64,000 bases of DNA from Bradyrhizobium nanningense (GTDB lineage: Bacteria; Pseudomonadota; Alphaproteobacteria; Rhizobiales; Xanthobacteraceae). The stretch lies in assembly GCF_004114535.1 (NCBI RefSeq), contig NZ_LBJC01000023.1, positions 124,001-188,000 of the forward strand, in the 5' to 3' direction. A program made the position numbers and the translations under genes. The notes under the pieces were generated by a model that did no database searches, was not told where the DNA came from, and saw only the letters and a list, made by a program, of their open reading frames with translations. Below, in pieces: positions 52,021-61,087 of the stretch; within the stretch, counting starts at the first letter, position 1, and each line of letters opens with the position of its first letter.

Positions 52021-52905
52021 ATGCCGAAGCTGAAGCTGCCCAATATCGACGATGTCGTCGCCATCGACATCCACACCCACGCCGAGGAGCCCTGCGGCTG
52101 CCACCCCGACGACGGCTATGACGATTTCCAGGCGCAGATGGCGGAGTATTTCAAATCGCCGAACAAGCATCCGCCGACGGTGCCGGAAACCGCGGCCTAT
52201 TACCGCTCCAAGAACATCGCGGCGGTGATCTTCCCCGTCGATGCCGAGCGCGAGACCGGCTTCCGCCGCTACAACAATTACGAGATGCTGGAGGTCGCCT
52301 CCGACCATCTCGACGTCCTCATTCCCTTCGTCTCGATCGACCCGCACAAGGGCAAGCTCGGGGCGCGCGAAGCACGCAAGCTGATCGAGGAATACGGGGT
52401 GCGCGGCTTCAAATTCCACCCGACCATGCAGGGCTTCTATGCCAATGACCGCATGGCCTATCCGCTCTATGAAGAAATCAACAATGGCGGCGCGATCGCG
52501 CTGTTTCACACCGGCCAGACCGGGGTCGGCTCGGGCATGCCCGGCGGCATGGGGATGCGGCTGAAATATTCCAACCCGATGTACATGGACGACGTCGCGG
52601 CCGATTTCCCCGACCTCAAGATCATCCTCGCCCACCCCTCCTTCCCCTGGCAGGAGGAAGCGCTGTCGGTCGCGACCCACAAGCCGAACGTCTACATCGA
52701 CCTCTCCGGCTGGTCACCAAAGTACTTCCCGCCGATCCTGGTGCGCTACATCAACTCGATCCTGCAGGACAAGATGCTGTTCGGCTCGGACTGGCCGGTG
52801 ATCACGCCCGACCGCTGGCTGTCGGATTTCGCCAAGATCGACATCCGCGACGAGATCCGGCCGAAGGTGCTGAAGGCCAACGCAAGGAAGATTTTGGGAA
52901 TCTAG
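52021..52905 (+). CDS. Amidohydrolase-2 family metal-dependent hydrolase
   Basis: 294 residues, TIM-barrel fold of the ACMSD/4-oxalomesaconate-type amidohydrolases. N-terminal metal ligands are in DIHTHAEEP, later RGFKFHPTMQG, ALFHTGQTG, ILAHPSFPWQEEAL and GSDWPVITPDRW (Asp ligand). The family decarboxylates or hydrolyses aromatic ring-cleavage acids; the exact substrate is unknown. SD GGGAGGAAACCC precedes ATG 52021. Probably controlled by the palindrome at 51966-52002. Confidence 0.88.
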   Translation: MPKLKLPNIDDVVAIDIHTHAEEPCGCHPDDGYDDFQAQMAEYFKSPNKHPPTVPETAAYYRSKNIAAVIFPVDAERETGFRRYNNYEMLEVASDHLDVLIPFVSIDPHKGKLGAREARKLIEEYGVRGFKFHPTMQGFYANDRMAYPLYEEINNGGAIALFHTGQTGVGSGMPGGMGMRLKYSNPMYMDDVAADFPDLKIILAHPSFPWQEEALSVATHKPNVYIDLSGWSPKYFPPILVRYINSILQDKMLFGSDWPVITPDRWLSDFAKIDIRDEIRPKVLKANARKILGI

Positions 52906-52950
52906 AGCGCAATGGGCTTAGGCTGAATCACGCGGCCGAGGGCTCGGTGC

Positions 52951-53101
52951 ACCCCTCCCGCAAGCGCTTGCGGGAGAGGCCGACGCGCCGGGCGATGCGA
53001 AGCATCGTCCCGTGCGGCGGGTGAGTGTTCTTTCCTCTAGGGGATTATCCCGCTGTGGTGACACCCTCTCCCCAGCCCTCCCCCGCAAGCGGGGGAGGGA
53101 G
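52951..53101. repeat. Two small GC palindromes, family F
   Basis: CTCCCGCAAGCG-CTTGCGGGAG (52955-52976) is a perfect palindrome. A second, CCCTCCCCCGCAAGCGGGGG followed by AGGG, lies near 53076-53099. A GATGCGAAGCATC hairpin sits between. The set lies downstream of the amidohydrolase and may stop transcription. Confidence 0.6.
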
Positions 53102-53341
53102 CATACCTCCATTGTTGCGGCATTCGATCGAACGACCGAAGCCCTCATGCTCAAGACCTCAGACTGCGCCAGGCTTCCGTCGACGCTCCCGGCCGGGTCG
53201 GAATTACAGTCGACAACCGACATTCGAGTAACTGCCACGGATGGTCCGCGACGGGCCATAAACGGAAGTGCCCTTCCTGAGCAAGCGTAGGTTAGTGTTG
53301 TCGGCAACAACGCCGCGACCTGCCCCAACTAGGAAGCTGTA
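53102..53341. other. Intergenic part of a less GC-rich islet
   Basis: No gene is seen. The base composition is visibly less GC-rich than the surrounding genes, as is the following RidA gene. Confidence 0.4.
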
Positions 53342-53761
53342 ATGACCCGGTCTATGAAAATTCCAACCGAGCTTTTTGACAGTCGGAAATTCGGTCTTGC
53401 TCAGGTGGCCGTTACTCCGACGCCCCTAGGGCACGCGATACACATTTCTGGTCAAGTCGCGTGGGACTCGAATGGAAACATCGTCGGTACTGATGACATT
53501 GGACGCCAATTGGAAAAGAGTTTGGAAAACCTCAGCGTCGCCCTAGCTTCCGTTGGTGCCAGACTTGATGACGTGGGATCGCTACGGATTTACATCAGGC
53601 AAACCCACCTCCACCAAGGTGACGCCATATCTCACGCCCTCAAGGCTGTATTTGGTGATAATCCACCGTGCACAACTTGGATCGGAGTTACGAGCCTCGC
53701 CAGGGACGAGTTCCTTGTTGAGATCGAGCCCTCGGTTGTATTCCTGCCCCGAACAATATGA
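53342..53761 (+). CDS. RidA family protein (YjgF/YER057c/UK114)
   Basis: 139 residues. Family patterns are GLAQVAVTPTPLGHAIHISG, QVAWDSNGNIVGTDDIGRQL, DDVGSLRIYIRQ, then CTTWIGVTSLARDEFLVEIE. The terminal EIEPSVVF matches the usual E(I/V)xAxAV end, but the Arg that binds the 2-aminoacrylate carboxylate (usually in a VAxL... context near residue 105) should be verified by alignment. RidA hydrolyses reactive enamines/imines. Codon use is less GC-biased than neighbours, a sign of recent transfer. SD AGGAAG. Confidence 0.85.
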   Translation: MTRSMKIPTELFDSRKFGLAQVAVTPTPLGHAIHISGQVAWDSNGNIVGTDDIGRQLEKSLENLSVALASVGARLDDVGSLRIYIRQTHLHQGDAISHALKAVFGDNPPCTTWIGVTSLARDEFLVEIEPSVVFLPRTI

Positions 53762-53917
53762 CTAAACACAAATGGCACCCCTTCAACGTCTCTTCCGGGT
53801 AACGACCCGCCGATCACACTTGCAGTGGCAGACCTCCGCTTTGCTCTGGTAAGCTGACGATGATGCGCACTCCCCAAGCGGAATTCTTGCGACCGCAACG
53901 ACCTGGAAGGACAGCCC

Positions 53918-54649
53918 ATGAGCATCAACGCCGTCGTCTTCGACGCCTATGGGACGCTCTACGACATCCAGTCGGTCGCGGAGATCACCGAGGATGCGTT
54001 TCCGGGCTATGGCGAGATCATCACGCAGGTCTGGCGCATCAAGCAGCTCGAATACACCTGGTTGCGCTCGCTGATGCGGCGCTACCAGGATTTTGGCGCG
54101 GTCACCCGCGACTCCCTTGCCTATACGTTGCGGGTGCTGGGGCTGGCCTACGAGAGCGAGGCGTTCGAGCGCGTCATTGAGAAGTACCTGCAGCTCGATC
54201 TTTATCCGGATGCCACCGCAGCGCTCACCGCGCTCAAACCGCGAAAGCTTGCCATCCTCTCCAATGGCAGCCCGGACATGCTGAATGCGTTGGTGCGCAA
54301 TTCCGGGCTCGACCGCCTGCTCGATGCGACCATCAGCGTGGACGCCAAGAAAATCTTCAAGCCGAGCCCGGCGGCCTATGAGCTGATCGGCGAGGTGCTC
54401 GGTACCGCGCCGAGCGAGGTTCTGTTCGTGTCCTCCAATCCCTGGGACGTGGCGGGAGCAAAGTCGTTTGGATTGAACGTCGCCTGGATCGAGCGGGTGA
54501 CGCCGGAAGCCATGGCGCTGGCTTGCGTCGAGAACGAACTCATGGCACCGCTCACCATGTTTAGGGCGATCCGCACCCAGATGGACGAGCTTGGCTTTGC
54601 GCCGGACCACCGCGTCCATGCGCTCTCCGAGCTGCCAGGGATTGCCTAG
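53918..54649 (+). CDS. Haloacid dehalogenase type II (HAD superfamily)
   Basis: 243 residues. The nucleophile motif is VVFDAYGTLYD (first Asp is residue 9). Motif 2 is AILSNGSPDML and motif 3/4 region VSVDAKKIFKPSPAAYEL then FVSSNPWDVAGAKSFGLNVA. The set DAYGTL, SNGSP and SSNxWD is typical of L-2-haloacid dehalogenases, which make 2-hydroxy acids. Substrate not proven. SD GGAAGG upstream. A second dehalogenase-type gene lies at 2568-3470. Confidence 0.9.
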   Translation: MSINAVVFDAYGTLYDIQSVAEITEDAFPGYGEIITQVWRIKQLEYTWLRSLMRRYQDFGAVTRDSLAYTLRVLGLAYESEAFERVIEKYLQLDLYPDATAALTALKPRKLAILSNGSPDMLNALVRNSGLDRLLDATISVDAKKIFKPSPAAYELIGEVLGTAPSEVLFVSSNPWDVAGAKSFGLNVAWIERVTPEAMALACVENELMAPLTMFRAIRTQMDELGFAPDHRVHALSELPGIA

Positions 54650-54695
54650 GCATCGCCGCCCGTAAGTCTGACAAGTCTGACATGAGCTGCCCGGA

Positions 54696-55163
54696 ATGAG
54701 CCTGGAATCCGTTCGCGCCTTCTTCGCCAAGAAAGCCCCCGACATCACCGTGATGGAATCGCCGATCAGCTCGGCCACGGTGCCGCTTGCGGCCGAAGCC
54801 TATGGCGTCGAGCCCGGCCGGATCGCCAAGACGTTGTCCTTGCGCATCGGCGAGCGCGTGATCCTGATCGTGGCCGCCGGCACCTCGCGAATGGACAACA
54901 AGAAGGTCAAGGCGCAGTTCGGCGGCAAGCCGAAGATGCTCGGGCTGGAGGAGGTCGCCGACATCACCGGACACGAGGTCGGCGGCGTCTGCCCGTTCGG
55001 CCTGAAGGCGCCGCTGCCGGTCTATTGCGACGTGTCGCTGAAGGCGTTCGACGTGGTGGTGCCGGCCGCCGGCTCAACCCACAGCGCGGTGCGCATCACG
55101 CCGGAGCGGATGGCCGAGCTCACCGCGGCCGAATGGGTCGACGTCTGCGAACACCGCCCTTAA
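54696..55163 (+). CDS. YbaK/EbsC aminoacyl-tRNA deacylase
   Basis: 155 residues. The Ybak fold is indicated by GVEPGRIAKTLSLRIGERVI, AGTSRMDNKKVKAQFGGKPK, VGGVCPFGLKAPLPVYCDVS and VPAAGSTHSAVRITPERMAE. These proteins deacylate mis-charged tRNA (Cys-tRNAPro or Ala-tRNAPro types); the exact specificity is not visible. It lies 46 nt downstream of the HAD gene. Confidence 0.88.
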   Translation: MSLESVRAFFAKKAPDITVMESPISSATVPLAAEAYGVEPGRIAKTLSLRIGERVILIVAAGTSRMDNKKVKAQFGGKPKMLGLEEVADITGHEVGGVCPFGLKAPLPVYCDVSLKAFDVVVPAAGSTHSAVRITPERMAELTAAEWVDVCEHRP

Positions 55164-55169
55164 CAGAGG

Positions 55170-55520
55170 CTAGTCATCCTCGTCATAGGGACGCGGTTGC
55201 GCCTGCGGAGGTGGCGGCAGCGCATTGTTATAGCGCGGCGGTGCAGCGCGATTGCGCGGGACCTGCTGTTGCGGCGGCATCTGGTTGTTGGACTGGAACA
55301 CGGCGCGGCAGCCGCTCGAGAGCTGCGGCGTGTTCTGCTGCAAGCAGGCGGTGATGCGGCTGACGTCGGGAATCTGGTCGCTGCATAGCCGCCAGACGTC
55401 CGGCGTACACGCCATCTGCTGTTCCATTGTTCCGCGATACTCTTCAGCGAATGCTGCGCCCTGCGCGACGATGCCGCCGACCGCGAGCGCCACACCCAGC
55501 GCAATCCGCTCTGTTCGCAT
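55170..55520 (-). CDS. Secreted hypothetical protein with Cys-rich helix and Pro/Gln tail
   Basis: 116 residues with signal MRTERIALGVALAVGGIVAQ. The core MEQQMACTPDVWRLCSDQIP then RITACLQQNTPQLSSGCRAV has four Cys in two C-x(7)-C-like pairs. A disordered Pro/Gln/Arg tail follows. This pattern occurs in small periplasmic alphaproteobacterial proteins of unknown role. Start at ATG 55520 with GAAGGA upstream. Convergent with ybaK, whose stop is seven bases away. Confidence 0.78.
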   Translation of the reverse strand: MRTERIALGVALAVGGIVAQGAAFAEEYRGTMEQQMACTPDVWRLCSDQIPDVSRITACLQQNTPQLSSGCRAVFQSNNQMPPQQQVPRNRAAPPRYNNALPPPPQAQPRPYDEDD

Positions 55521-55748
55521 GTCCCGATCCTTCTCGATTCCCGTCGATTTTCATCAATCAATGAGGCGGGAGCCGGTTCTGGACCAACAACAAAATGTGA
55601 AACCAGCTCTGGAACCTACTCCACCTTGCCGATCTTCTTGACCGCCGCCAAGCGGCAAGAACAAGACGTTTACGAAGCGTTAGCCATGTCCGGCTCCGCC
55701 AGGAACGCATGCCCGGACGCGCTGTTGCCCTCTCAAGGAGAGTGAGCG

Positions 55749-56006
55749 ATGCGGAATCTGGCGACCATCGACGTCGCGCTGGACGAGATGCTGGTGAATC
55801 TCGCGGCGATCGTGTTGCGGCTTGCAGAGCCCGAATTGACGCGGACGCCGGAAGCGCGGCGCGCATTGGCGCAATCGGTCCATCAATACGCGGTGTGTGC
55901 CGCACGCTCGAGCAACCCGCGCGTTCACGAATTGAAGTCGCAGCTCGACGAGACGTTAAAGCCGAGCTTGCGCATCGTGGCGATCGACGGTGTGAAGGTG
56001 TCGTAG
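55749..56006 (+). CDS. Small hypothetical protein
   Basis: 85 residues behind AAGGAG. Sequence MRNLATIDVALDEMLVNLAA then IVLRLAEPELTRTPEARRAL is helical. The last third, ELKSQLDETLKPSLRIVAID, may be a second helix plus strand. No family recognised. Confidence 0.62.
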   Translation: MRNLATIDVALDEMLVNLAAIVLRLAEPELTRTPEARRALAQSVHQYAVCAARSSNPRVHELKSQLDETLKPSLRIVAIDGVKVS

Positions 56007-56014
56007 TCACGCTT

Positions 56015-56100
56015 GTCATTGCGAGGAGCTCTTGCGACGAAGCAATCCAGAATCTCTCCGCGGAGACACTCCGGATTGCTTCGCTCTGCTCGCAATGACG
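56015..56100. repeat. Short intergenic repeat, family A copy 3
   Basis: Begins GTCATTGCGAGGAGC and ends GCTCGCAATGACG, with inner GAAGCAATCCAGAATCTC and CCGGATTGCTTCGC arms around TCCGCGGAGA. Confidence 0.85.
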
Positions 56101-56123
56101 GGGTGTCGAAGCTGCTCGCTCTC

Positions 56124-57059
56124 CTACGACCCCTTGACCTTCACACGCGTCCGCCGCTTGCAGGTACCCGGCAGCTTGGCCGCGAGGAAATCGCCGAGGG
56201 CTTCGACGCGCGCGGGGCGCGGGCCGCCGGGCGGCGTCACCAGGTGGACGGCGCCTTCGGCCTGCTTCCAGTCCTTCAGGATCACTTCGACGGCGCCCGA
56301 CGAGATCGCTTCGCCGACGATGAATTCGGGCAGCTCGGCGATGCCGAGGCCCGCGACCAGCGCCGGCATCACGGCTTCGCCATTGTTGACGCGGAGCTGG
56401 CCACCCGGCCGCACGCTGGCCTGCTCACCGGCCGAATTGGTGTAGTGCCAGATGTTGGGCGTCGACATGTAGGCGTAGCTGAAACATTTGTGCTCGGCCA
56501 GATGCATCGGATGCGTCGGCCGGCCATGGCGCTTCAGATAAGACGGTGCGGCCACGGTGAAGCGCGGCATGGTGAAGAGCCGCCGCGCGATCAGCGAAGA
56601 GTCGGGCAGCCGCGCGATCCGCACCGCCATGTCGAAGCCCTCACCGATCAGGTCGATGGTCGCATCGCTCAAATGCAGATCGACCGAAACTTCAGGATAG
56701 GTCTCGAAGAATTCGGGCAGCAGCGGCGCCACCGCCTTGATGCCGAACGTCATGGGCACGGCGAGCCGCACCAGGCCGCGCGGCGCCACCGATTGCGCCA
56801 GCGCCTCGTTCTCCGCCGCTTCGCCGTCGGCCAGAAGACGCGTCGCGCGCTCGGCGAGCTTGTGCCCGGCATCGGTCAGCGCAAGCCGGCGCGAGGTGCG
56901 GTTGAACAGGCGCGCGCCGAGCCGCTCCTCCAGCCGCGTGACCGCCTTGGACACCGTCGCCTTGGACGTCGCCAGCTCGCTCGCGGCCCCCGCAAACGAC
57001 CGTAATTCCACGACTTTTGCGAAAATCGCGAGGGCCTCGAAATCCGGGAGTTTTGCCAT
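56124..57059 (-). CDS. LysR-family transcriptional regulator
   Basis: 311 residues. The HTH is at residues about 5-65 (FEALAIFAKVVELRSFAGAA, then KATVSKAVTRLEERLGARLF). The effector domain runs from VRLAVPMTFGIKAVAPLLPE to about residue 295. The C-terminus is Lys/Arg-rich (CKRRTRVKVKGS). It is divergent from pirin, so it probably controls the pirin-wrbA pair. The start at ATG 57059 is preferred over the longer frame from 57098. Confidence 0.92.
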   Translation of the reverse strand: MAKLPDFEALAIFAKVVELRSFAGAASELATSKATVSKAVTRLEERLGARLFNRTSRRLALTDAGHKLAERATRLLADGEAAENEALAQSVAPRGLVRLAVPMTFGIKAVAPLLPEFFETYPEVSVDLHLSDATIDLIGEGFDMAVRIARLPDSSLIARRLFTMPRFTVAAPSYLKRHGRPTHPMHLAEHKCFSYAYMSTPNIWHYTNSAGEQASVRPGGQLRVNNGEAVMPALVAGLGIAELPEFIVGEAISSGAVEVILKDWKQAEGAVHLVTPPGGPRPARVEALGDFLAAKLPGTCKRRTRVKVKGS

Positions 57060-57191
57060 GGGGCGGATCCAGTTTTGGTATTTTTGGAAACAATGCATTT
57101 CAACAGTTTCTATTTCTATACCATGGGCGAGGACTTATCCAAGGGATCAATCGCAGTCGAATTGCCCATACGTTCACCAGAGGATCTACGC
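57060..57191. promoter_or_regulatory. LysR-pirin divergent control region
   Basis: An AT-rich stretch (57075-57125) holds inverted arms GGAAAC and GTTTC separated by 14 nt, flanked by GGTAT and ATACC. The spacing fits LysR-type recognition (T-N11-A families), but the asymmetry makes this tentative. Confidence 0.4.
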
Positions 57192-57890
57192 ATGATCGAA
57201 CTCAGACCTTTCGCAAAGCTCGGCGGCGCCGACCACGGTTGGCTCAAGGCCAAGCATCATTTCTCCTTCGCCAGCCATTATGACCCGAACAACATGGGTC
57301 ATGGCGCCCTGCGGGTGTGGAACGACGACGAGATCGCGCCGAACACCGGCTTTCCCGCCCATCCCCACGCCAACATGGAAATCATCACCTATGTGCGCGA
57401 GGGTGCGATCACCCATCAGGACAGCCTCGGCAACGAGGGCCGCACCGAAGCGGGCGACGTCCAGGTGATGAGCGCCGGCAGCGGCATCCGCCACTCCGAG
57501 TACAATCTGGAGCCGACGAAGACGCGGATCTTCCAGATCTGGATCGAGCCGACGGTGCGCGGCGGACAGCCGACCTGGGGCTCGAAGCCGTTTCCGAAGG
57601 CGAACCGCTCCGGCAAGCTCGTCACCATTGCGAGCGGCCTTGAGGGTGACACCGACGCGTTGCCGATCCGCGCCGATGCGCGGGTGCTCGCGACGACGCT
57701 GAAGGCGGGCGAGAGCGCGGAGTACGCGCCGCAGACGTCGCGGCACCTCTATCTGGTGCCCGCGGCGGGCGCCGTCGAGATCAACGGCGTGCGCGTCAAC
57801 GCCCGTGACGGCGCCGCGATCCGCGACGAGGAGCGGCTGACGATCACGGCGCTCGAAGACTCCGAGCTCGTGCTCGTCGACGCGGCGTAA
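57192..57890 (+). CDS. Pirin family protein
   Basis: 232 residues, bicupin fold. Metal ligands are recognisable in FPAHPHANMEIITYV (His pair plus Glu) and GSGIRHSEYN. The C-terminal cupin contains SRHLYLVPAAGAVEINGVRV. Some pirins are quercetinases, others interact with transcription or stress factors. SD GAGG ten bases before ATG 57192. wrbA follows 42 nt downstream, so the two are probably one operon. Confidence 0.93.
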   Translation: MIELRPFAKLGGADHGWLKAKHHFSFASHYDPNNMGHGALRVWNDDEIAPNTGFPAHPHANMEIITYVREGAITHQDSLGNEGRTEAGDVQVMSAGSGIRHSEYNLEPTKTRIFQIWIEPTVRGGQPTWGSKPFPKANRSGKLVTIASGLEGDTDALPIRADARVLATTLKAGESAEYAPQTSRHLYLVPAAGAVEINGVRVNARDGAAIRDEERLTITALEDSELVLVDAA

Positions 57891-57932
57891 CACCCAACAG
57901 CCAGCAATCAAATCCAATCAACGGAGACCACC

Positions 57933-58532
57933 ATGACCAAAGTTCTCGTCCTCTATTATTCCGCCTATGGCCATATCGAAGCGATGGCGAACGCCGTCGC
58001 TGAAGGCGCGCGCGAGGCCGGCGCGACTGTCGACATCAAGCGCGTGCCGGAGCTGGTGCCGGCCGAGGTCGCGAAAGCCTCGCATTACAAGCTCGCTCAG
58101 GCCGCCCCGATCGCTGAGATCGCGGACCTCGTCAATTACGACGCGATCATCGTCGGCACCGGCACGCGCTTCGGCCGGATGGCCTCGCAGATGGCGAACT
58201 TCCTCGATCAGGCCGGCGGGCTCTGGGCCAAGGGCGCGCTGCACGGCAAGGTCGGCGGCGCCTTCACCTCGACCGCGACCCAGCACGGCGGCCAGGAGAC
58301 GACGCTGTTCTCGATCATCACCAACCTCCTGCATTTCGGCATGGTCGTGGTCGGCATGAATTACGGCTTCGCCGGTCAGATGAAGCTCGACGAGATCACC
58401 GGCGGCGCGCCTTACGGCGCCACCACGATCACCGGCGGCGACGGCAGCCGCCAGCCCAGCGCCAACGAGCTCGCCGGCGCGCGCTATCAGGGACGCCAGA
58501 TCGCGGAGACCGCCAAAAAACTCCACGGCTGA
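57933..58532 (+). CDS. wrbA: NAD(P)H:quinone oxidoreductase, WrbA type
   Basis: 199 residues, flavodoxin-like. FMN-binding pattern VLYYSAYGHIEAMANAVAEG near the N-terminus, then PTRFG-type loop visible as GTGTRFGRMASQMANFLDQA, and HGGQETTLFSIITNLLHFGM. It reduces quinones by two electrons and limits redox cycling. SD GGAG nine bases before ATG 57933. Confidence 0.95.
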   Translation: MTKVLVLYYSAYGHIEAMANAVAEGAREAGATVDIKRVPELVPAEVAKASHYKLAQAAPIAEIADLVNYDAIIVGTGTRFGRMASQMANFLDQAGGLWAKGALHGKVGGAFTSTATQHGGQETTLFSIITNLLHFGMVVVGMNYGFAGQMKLDEITGGAPYGATTITGGDGSRQPSANELAGARYQGRQIAETAKKLHG

Positions 58533-58550
58533 TCTGCAGCCGATACGTTC

Positions 58551-58576
58551 GCGGCATTCCCGTCCGGGAATGCCGC
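58551..58576. terminator. Bidirectional terminator between wrbA and the acyltransferase gene
   Basis: Perfect 12-bp stem GCGGCATTCCCG / CGGGAATGCCGC with loop TC. It lies 18 nt after the wrbA stop and one base before the stop at 58578 on the other strand. Confidence 0.75.
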
Positions 58577-58577
58577 T

Positions 58578-59723
58578 TCAACGCGCCCCTTTGCCCAGGG
58601 CCCGCGCAACAAGGGCGGCAGCCTGGGGATAGCGGCGCAGGCCCTGCGCGGCGTGGTCGCGCAGGGCAAAGGGCAGGCCGCGCCAGGACAGCGCAACGCT
58701 GACATCAGTCAGCGGCACCCTCTCGGCGCCGAAGCGGCGCTTGTAGTCTTGATTGCCGATGCTGAGGTCGAAACGGCGCACGCCCTTTGTATGCAGCGCC
58801 GCCATCGTGCGCTCGATGATGAGTCGCCCGGGAGAGCAGCTCGACCATGAATCGCCGGCGTGACTGATGCGCAGCAGGTAATAAGTCGTGCCTTGCCTGA
58901 CGCCGAACGACGTGCCGACGATAGCCTCGTCGCAGACCAATGCCGAAACGACGGCATAGCCTTCCGCAAGGCCCTGGCAGGCAACCTCGCGATAAAATCG
59001 CGCGTGAGTCTCGTCGTTGAGGACGAACCGCGAGCCGAGCGTTCGCATACGCGCCTGCTGCTGGACATCCATCACGTCCAGCAGCTCGTGCGCGCGCGTG
59101 ACGTCCGTGGCGATCTCGAATCGTGCGCCTTGGTGCCGGCTGAAGACGCGCCAGGAACGCGGCATCTGCGTGCGCTTGATCGATGCCTGATAGTCCTCGT
59201 AGTCGTCGCCCATCAGCACGAGATTGCCGTTGAGCGAGGAGGACCCGATCCGCCCGAGCGACGCCAGCGGGTTCGGCTTGCCGCCGACCTGGGTCGGCAT
59301 CTTCCTGAGGCGGAGCAGATCGAAGCGGTCCGGCAAGGCGCGCAACGCCTCGACCAACGCCCTGCTGATTGCATGCGCCGCCCCCGTATCCAGCGTGGCA
59401 TCGGACGCCAGGATCGGCGCGTTGTTGTCGGAGACGTCGAGATCGGCGAATTCGACGATGCGGATGCCGCGCCTGACATGGCTGATCATCGGCACCATCG
59501 CGATCTCCTTGCCGGTGGCGGCATCGGAGATCATGGCAATCAACGGCGCGACGTCATGGAACGCCCGGTACCAGGGGCCGAGCCAGTAGCCATGCTGAAA
59601 GGCGGTGCGATGCCCGGTGTTCAGGCGCAAAGCGGCCTGGCGCCAGTCACGCACGACATCGATCGCGATTCTCGATGCGCCGGACGCGAGGCCATCCAAT
59701 CGCTCGACGCCGAGCAACGTCAT
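58578..59723 (-). CDS. FemAB/CelD-like GNAT acyltransferase
   Basis: 381 residues of the Acetyltransf_6 (BioF2-like/CelD) type. The N-terminal half has DVVRDWRQAALRLNTGHRTA and PWYRAFHDVAPLIAMISD. The C-terminal GNAT-like domain shows CDEAIVGTSFGVRQGTTYYL, SPGRLIIERTMAALHTKGVR and FDLSIGNQDYKRRFGAERVP. Such proteins modify exopolysaccharide sugars or peptidoglycan. ATG 59723 overlaps the ligase stop. It belongs to a polysaccharide cluster. Confidence 0.85.
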   Translation of the reverse strand: MTLLGVERLDGLASGASRIAIDVVRDWRQAALRLNTGHRTAFQHGYWLGPWYRAFHDVAPLIAMISDAATGKEIAMVPMISHVRRGIRIVEFADLDVSDNNAPILASDATLDTGAAHAISRALVEALRALPDRFDLLRLRKMPTQVGGKPNPLASLGRIGSSSLNGNLVLMGDDYEDYQASIKRTQMPRSWRVFSRHQGARFEIATDVTRAHELLDVMDVQQQARMRTLGSRFVLNDETHARFYREVACQGLAEGYAVVSALVCDEAIVGTSFGVRQGTTYYLLRISHAGDSWSSCSPGRLIIERTMAALHTKGVRRFDLSIGNQDYKRRFGAERVPLTDVSVALSWRGLPFALRDHAAQGLRRYPQAAALVARALGKGAR

Positions 59724-61084
59724 GGCTTCGGTTCCGCTTGCGCAACGCATTGGAACCTCGCCAGGAAGTGCAGACCGGCCGCGGCCAGAGCGAACATGAA
59801 CCAGATCGGATTTTGTCGCTCCAGCAGGAAGGTCTCGGTCGCTCCATAATAAAGGCCGAACAACCACACGGTCAGGAACAGCTTTGCCAGCGCACCACTG
59901 CGATTGTGTGTCTGGGCGGACTGGAAATTGCCGAGCGGGGCGAGCACGAAGACTGGGATCACGAGCAGCAGCCCTGGCAGGCCGATGGTGACCGCGAGGT
60001 CGAGATAGCTGTTGTGGCTGTGCGCCGCCGAGGTCGCCCATTCAGCACCCTGGGCGGTCTGCCGTGCCGTGACGTCGTCCCAGAAGGCCGCATAGCCGTG
60101 ACCGATGATCGGCTTCTCGGCGACGGCCGCAAGCGCGAACTCCCAGATGTCGGAACGGCCCGTGAAGGTGGGATCGAGCGGAAGCAGACGCGTCATGGCC
60201 CCGAGCGCCGGGCTCAGGACACTGCCGACCGTCAGCAGGTTCATCACGATCAGCGGCACGAAGCAGATGATCCGCTTCAGCCACAGGTGTGGCGTGACAT
60301 AGGTCAGCGAGGCGAGCGCGTAGATCGCAAGGCACAGCACCGACGAGGTCTTGCCGCCGGTGAAGATCAGGAAGAGGCCGGCCAGCACGGCGATAGCCGG
60401 TCCCATCACGAAGGAGCCGACGGCGGACAGATAGATGCCGACATAGACCAGAATCGTCATCACGGGCGAGGCGACGTTCTTATGGCCAAAACTGCCGCGC
60501 CAGTCGCCGGCGAGCTGCGGCTCGGCGATATCGAGCGCGGTGTGGATCGAATATTGCGGCGCGAGGACGACACCGAGATAGCACAGCGCGAGCAGCACCA
60601 GCGCAGCGGCCCCCAGGCACAGGTTGAAGCTGCGCTGCGTCGGCGGCAGCAATGGCAGCAGGACGGCGAGCGACGTCATGCTGACGAGGAGCACGAAGCG
60701 CTGCATCGACACGCCGCGGCTCTCGGACAGCACGATGTTGATCAGCAGCCATCCCACGAGACAGAGATGAAGCGGCGTCACCAGGGTCTTCAGCGCAGGC
60801 GCATCCGTGCCAGCGACGAACAGCACCGCGACTGCAGCGAGGAAAGCCCAAGAGATATAGGCCAGTGCCATTCGCCCGCCGACGACGGTGGTGACGTCGG
60901 GATTGCGCAGATCCGGGAAGGGATCGAGCGTCACCAGCACCAGCAGCAGCGACGCGACGGCGACAAGGCAGCGCGCCGCCTGCGCGGCATTCAGCTCCTT
61001 AAGGCCATCACGCAGCATCTGGCCCAACGATCGGGCCTCGAGGTCGGTCATGTCGGCGGCGCTGCGGTCCATGCTGCGGTCCAC
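59720..61084 (-). CDS. O-antigen ligase family membrane protein
   Basis: 454 residues with about 11 to 12 transmembrane helices. The Wzy_C periplasmic region has FTGRSDIWEFALAAVAEKPI, then GYAAFWDDV and SAAHSHNSYLDLAVTIGLPG. The HSHN and RSDIW motifs mark WaaL/Wzy-type polymerases or ligases. It joins polysaccharide to lipid A-core or polymerises repeating units. The start may be GTG 61084 or ATG 61072; three bases separate it from the next gene. Confidence 0.92.
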   Translation of the reverse strand: MDRSMDRSAADMTDLEARSLGQMLRDGLKELNAAQAARCLVAVASLLLVLVTLDPFPDLRNPDVTTVVGGRMALAYISWAFLAAVAVLFVAGTDAPALKTLVTPLHLCLVGWLLINIVLSESRGVSMQRFVLLVSMTSLAVLLPLLPPTQRSFNLCLGAAALVLLALCYLGVVLAPQYSIHTALDIAEPQLAGDWRGSFGHKNVASPVMTILVYVGIYLSAVGSFVMGPAIAVLAGLFLIFTGGKTSSVLCLAIYALASLTYVTPHLWLKRIICFVPLIVMNLLTVGSVLSPALGAMTRLLPLDPTFTGRSDIWEFALAAVAEKPIIGHGYAAFWDDVTARQTAQGAEWATSAAHSHNSYLDLAVTIGLPGLLLVIPVFVLAPLGNFQSAQTHNRSGALAKLFLTVWLFGLYYGATETFLLERQNPIWFMFALAAAGLHFLARFQCVAQAEPKP

Positions 61085-61087
61085 GGC

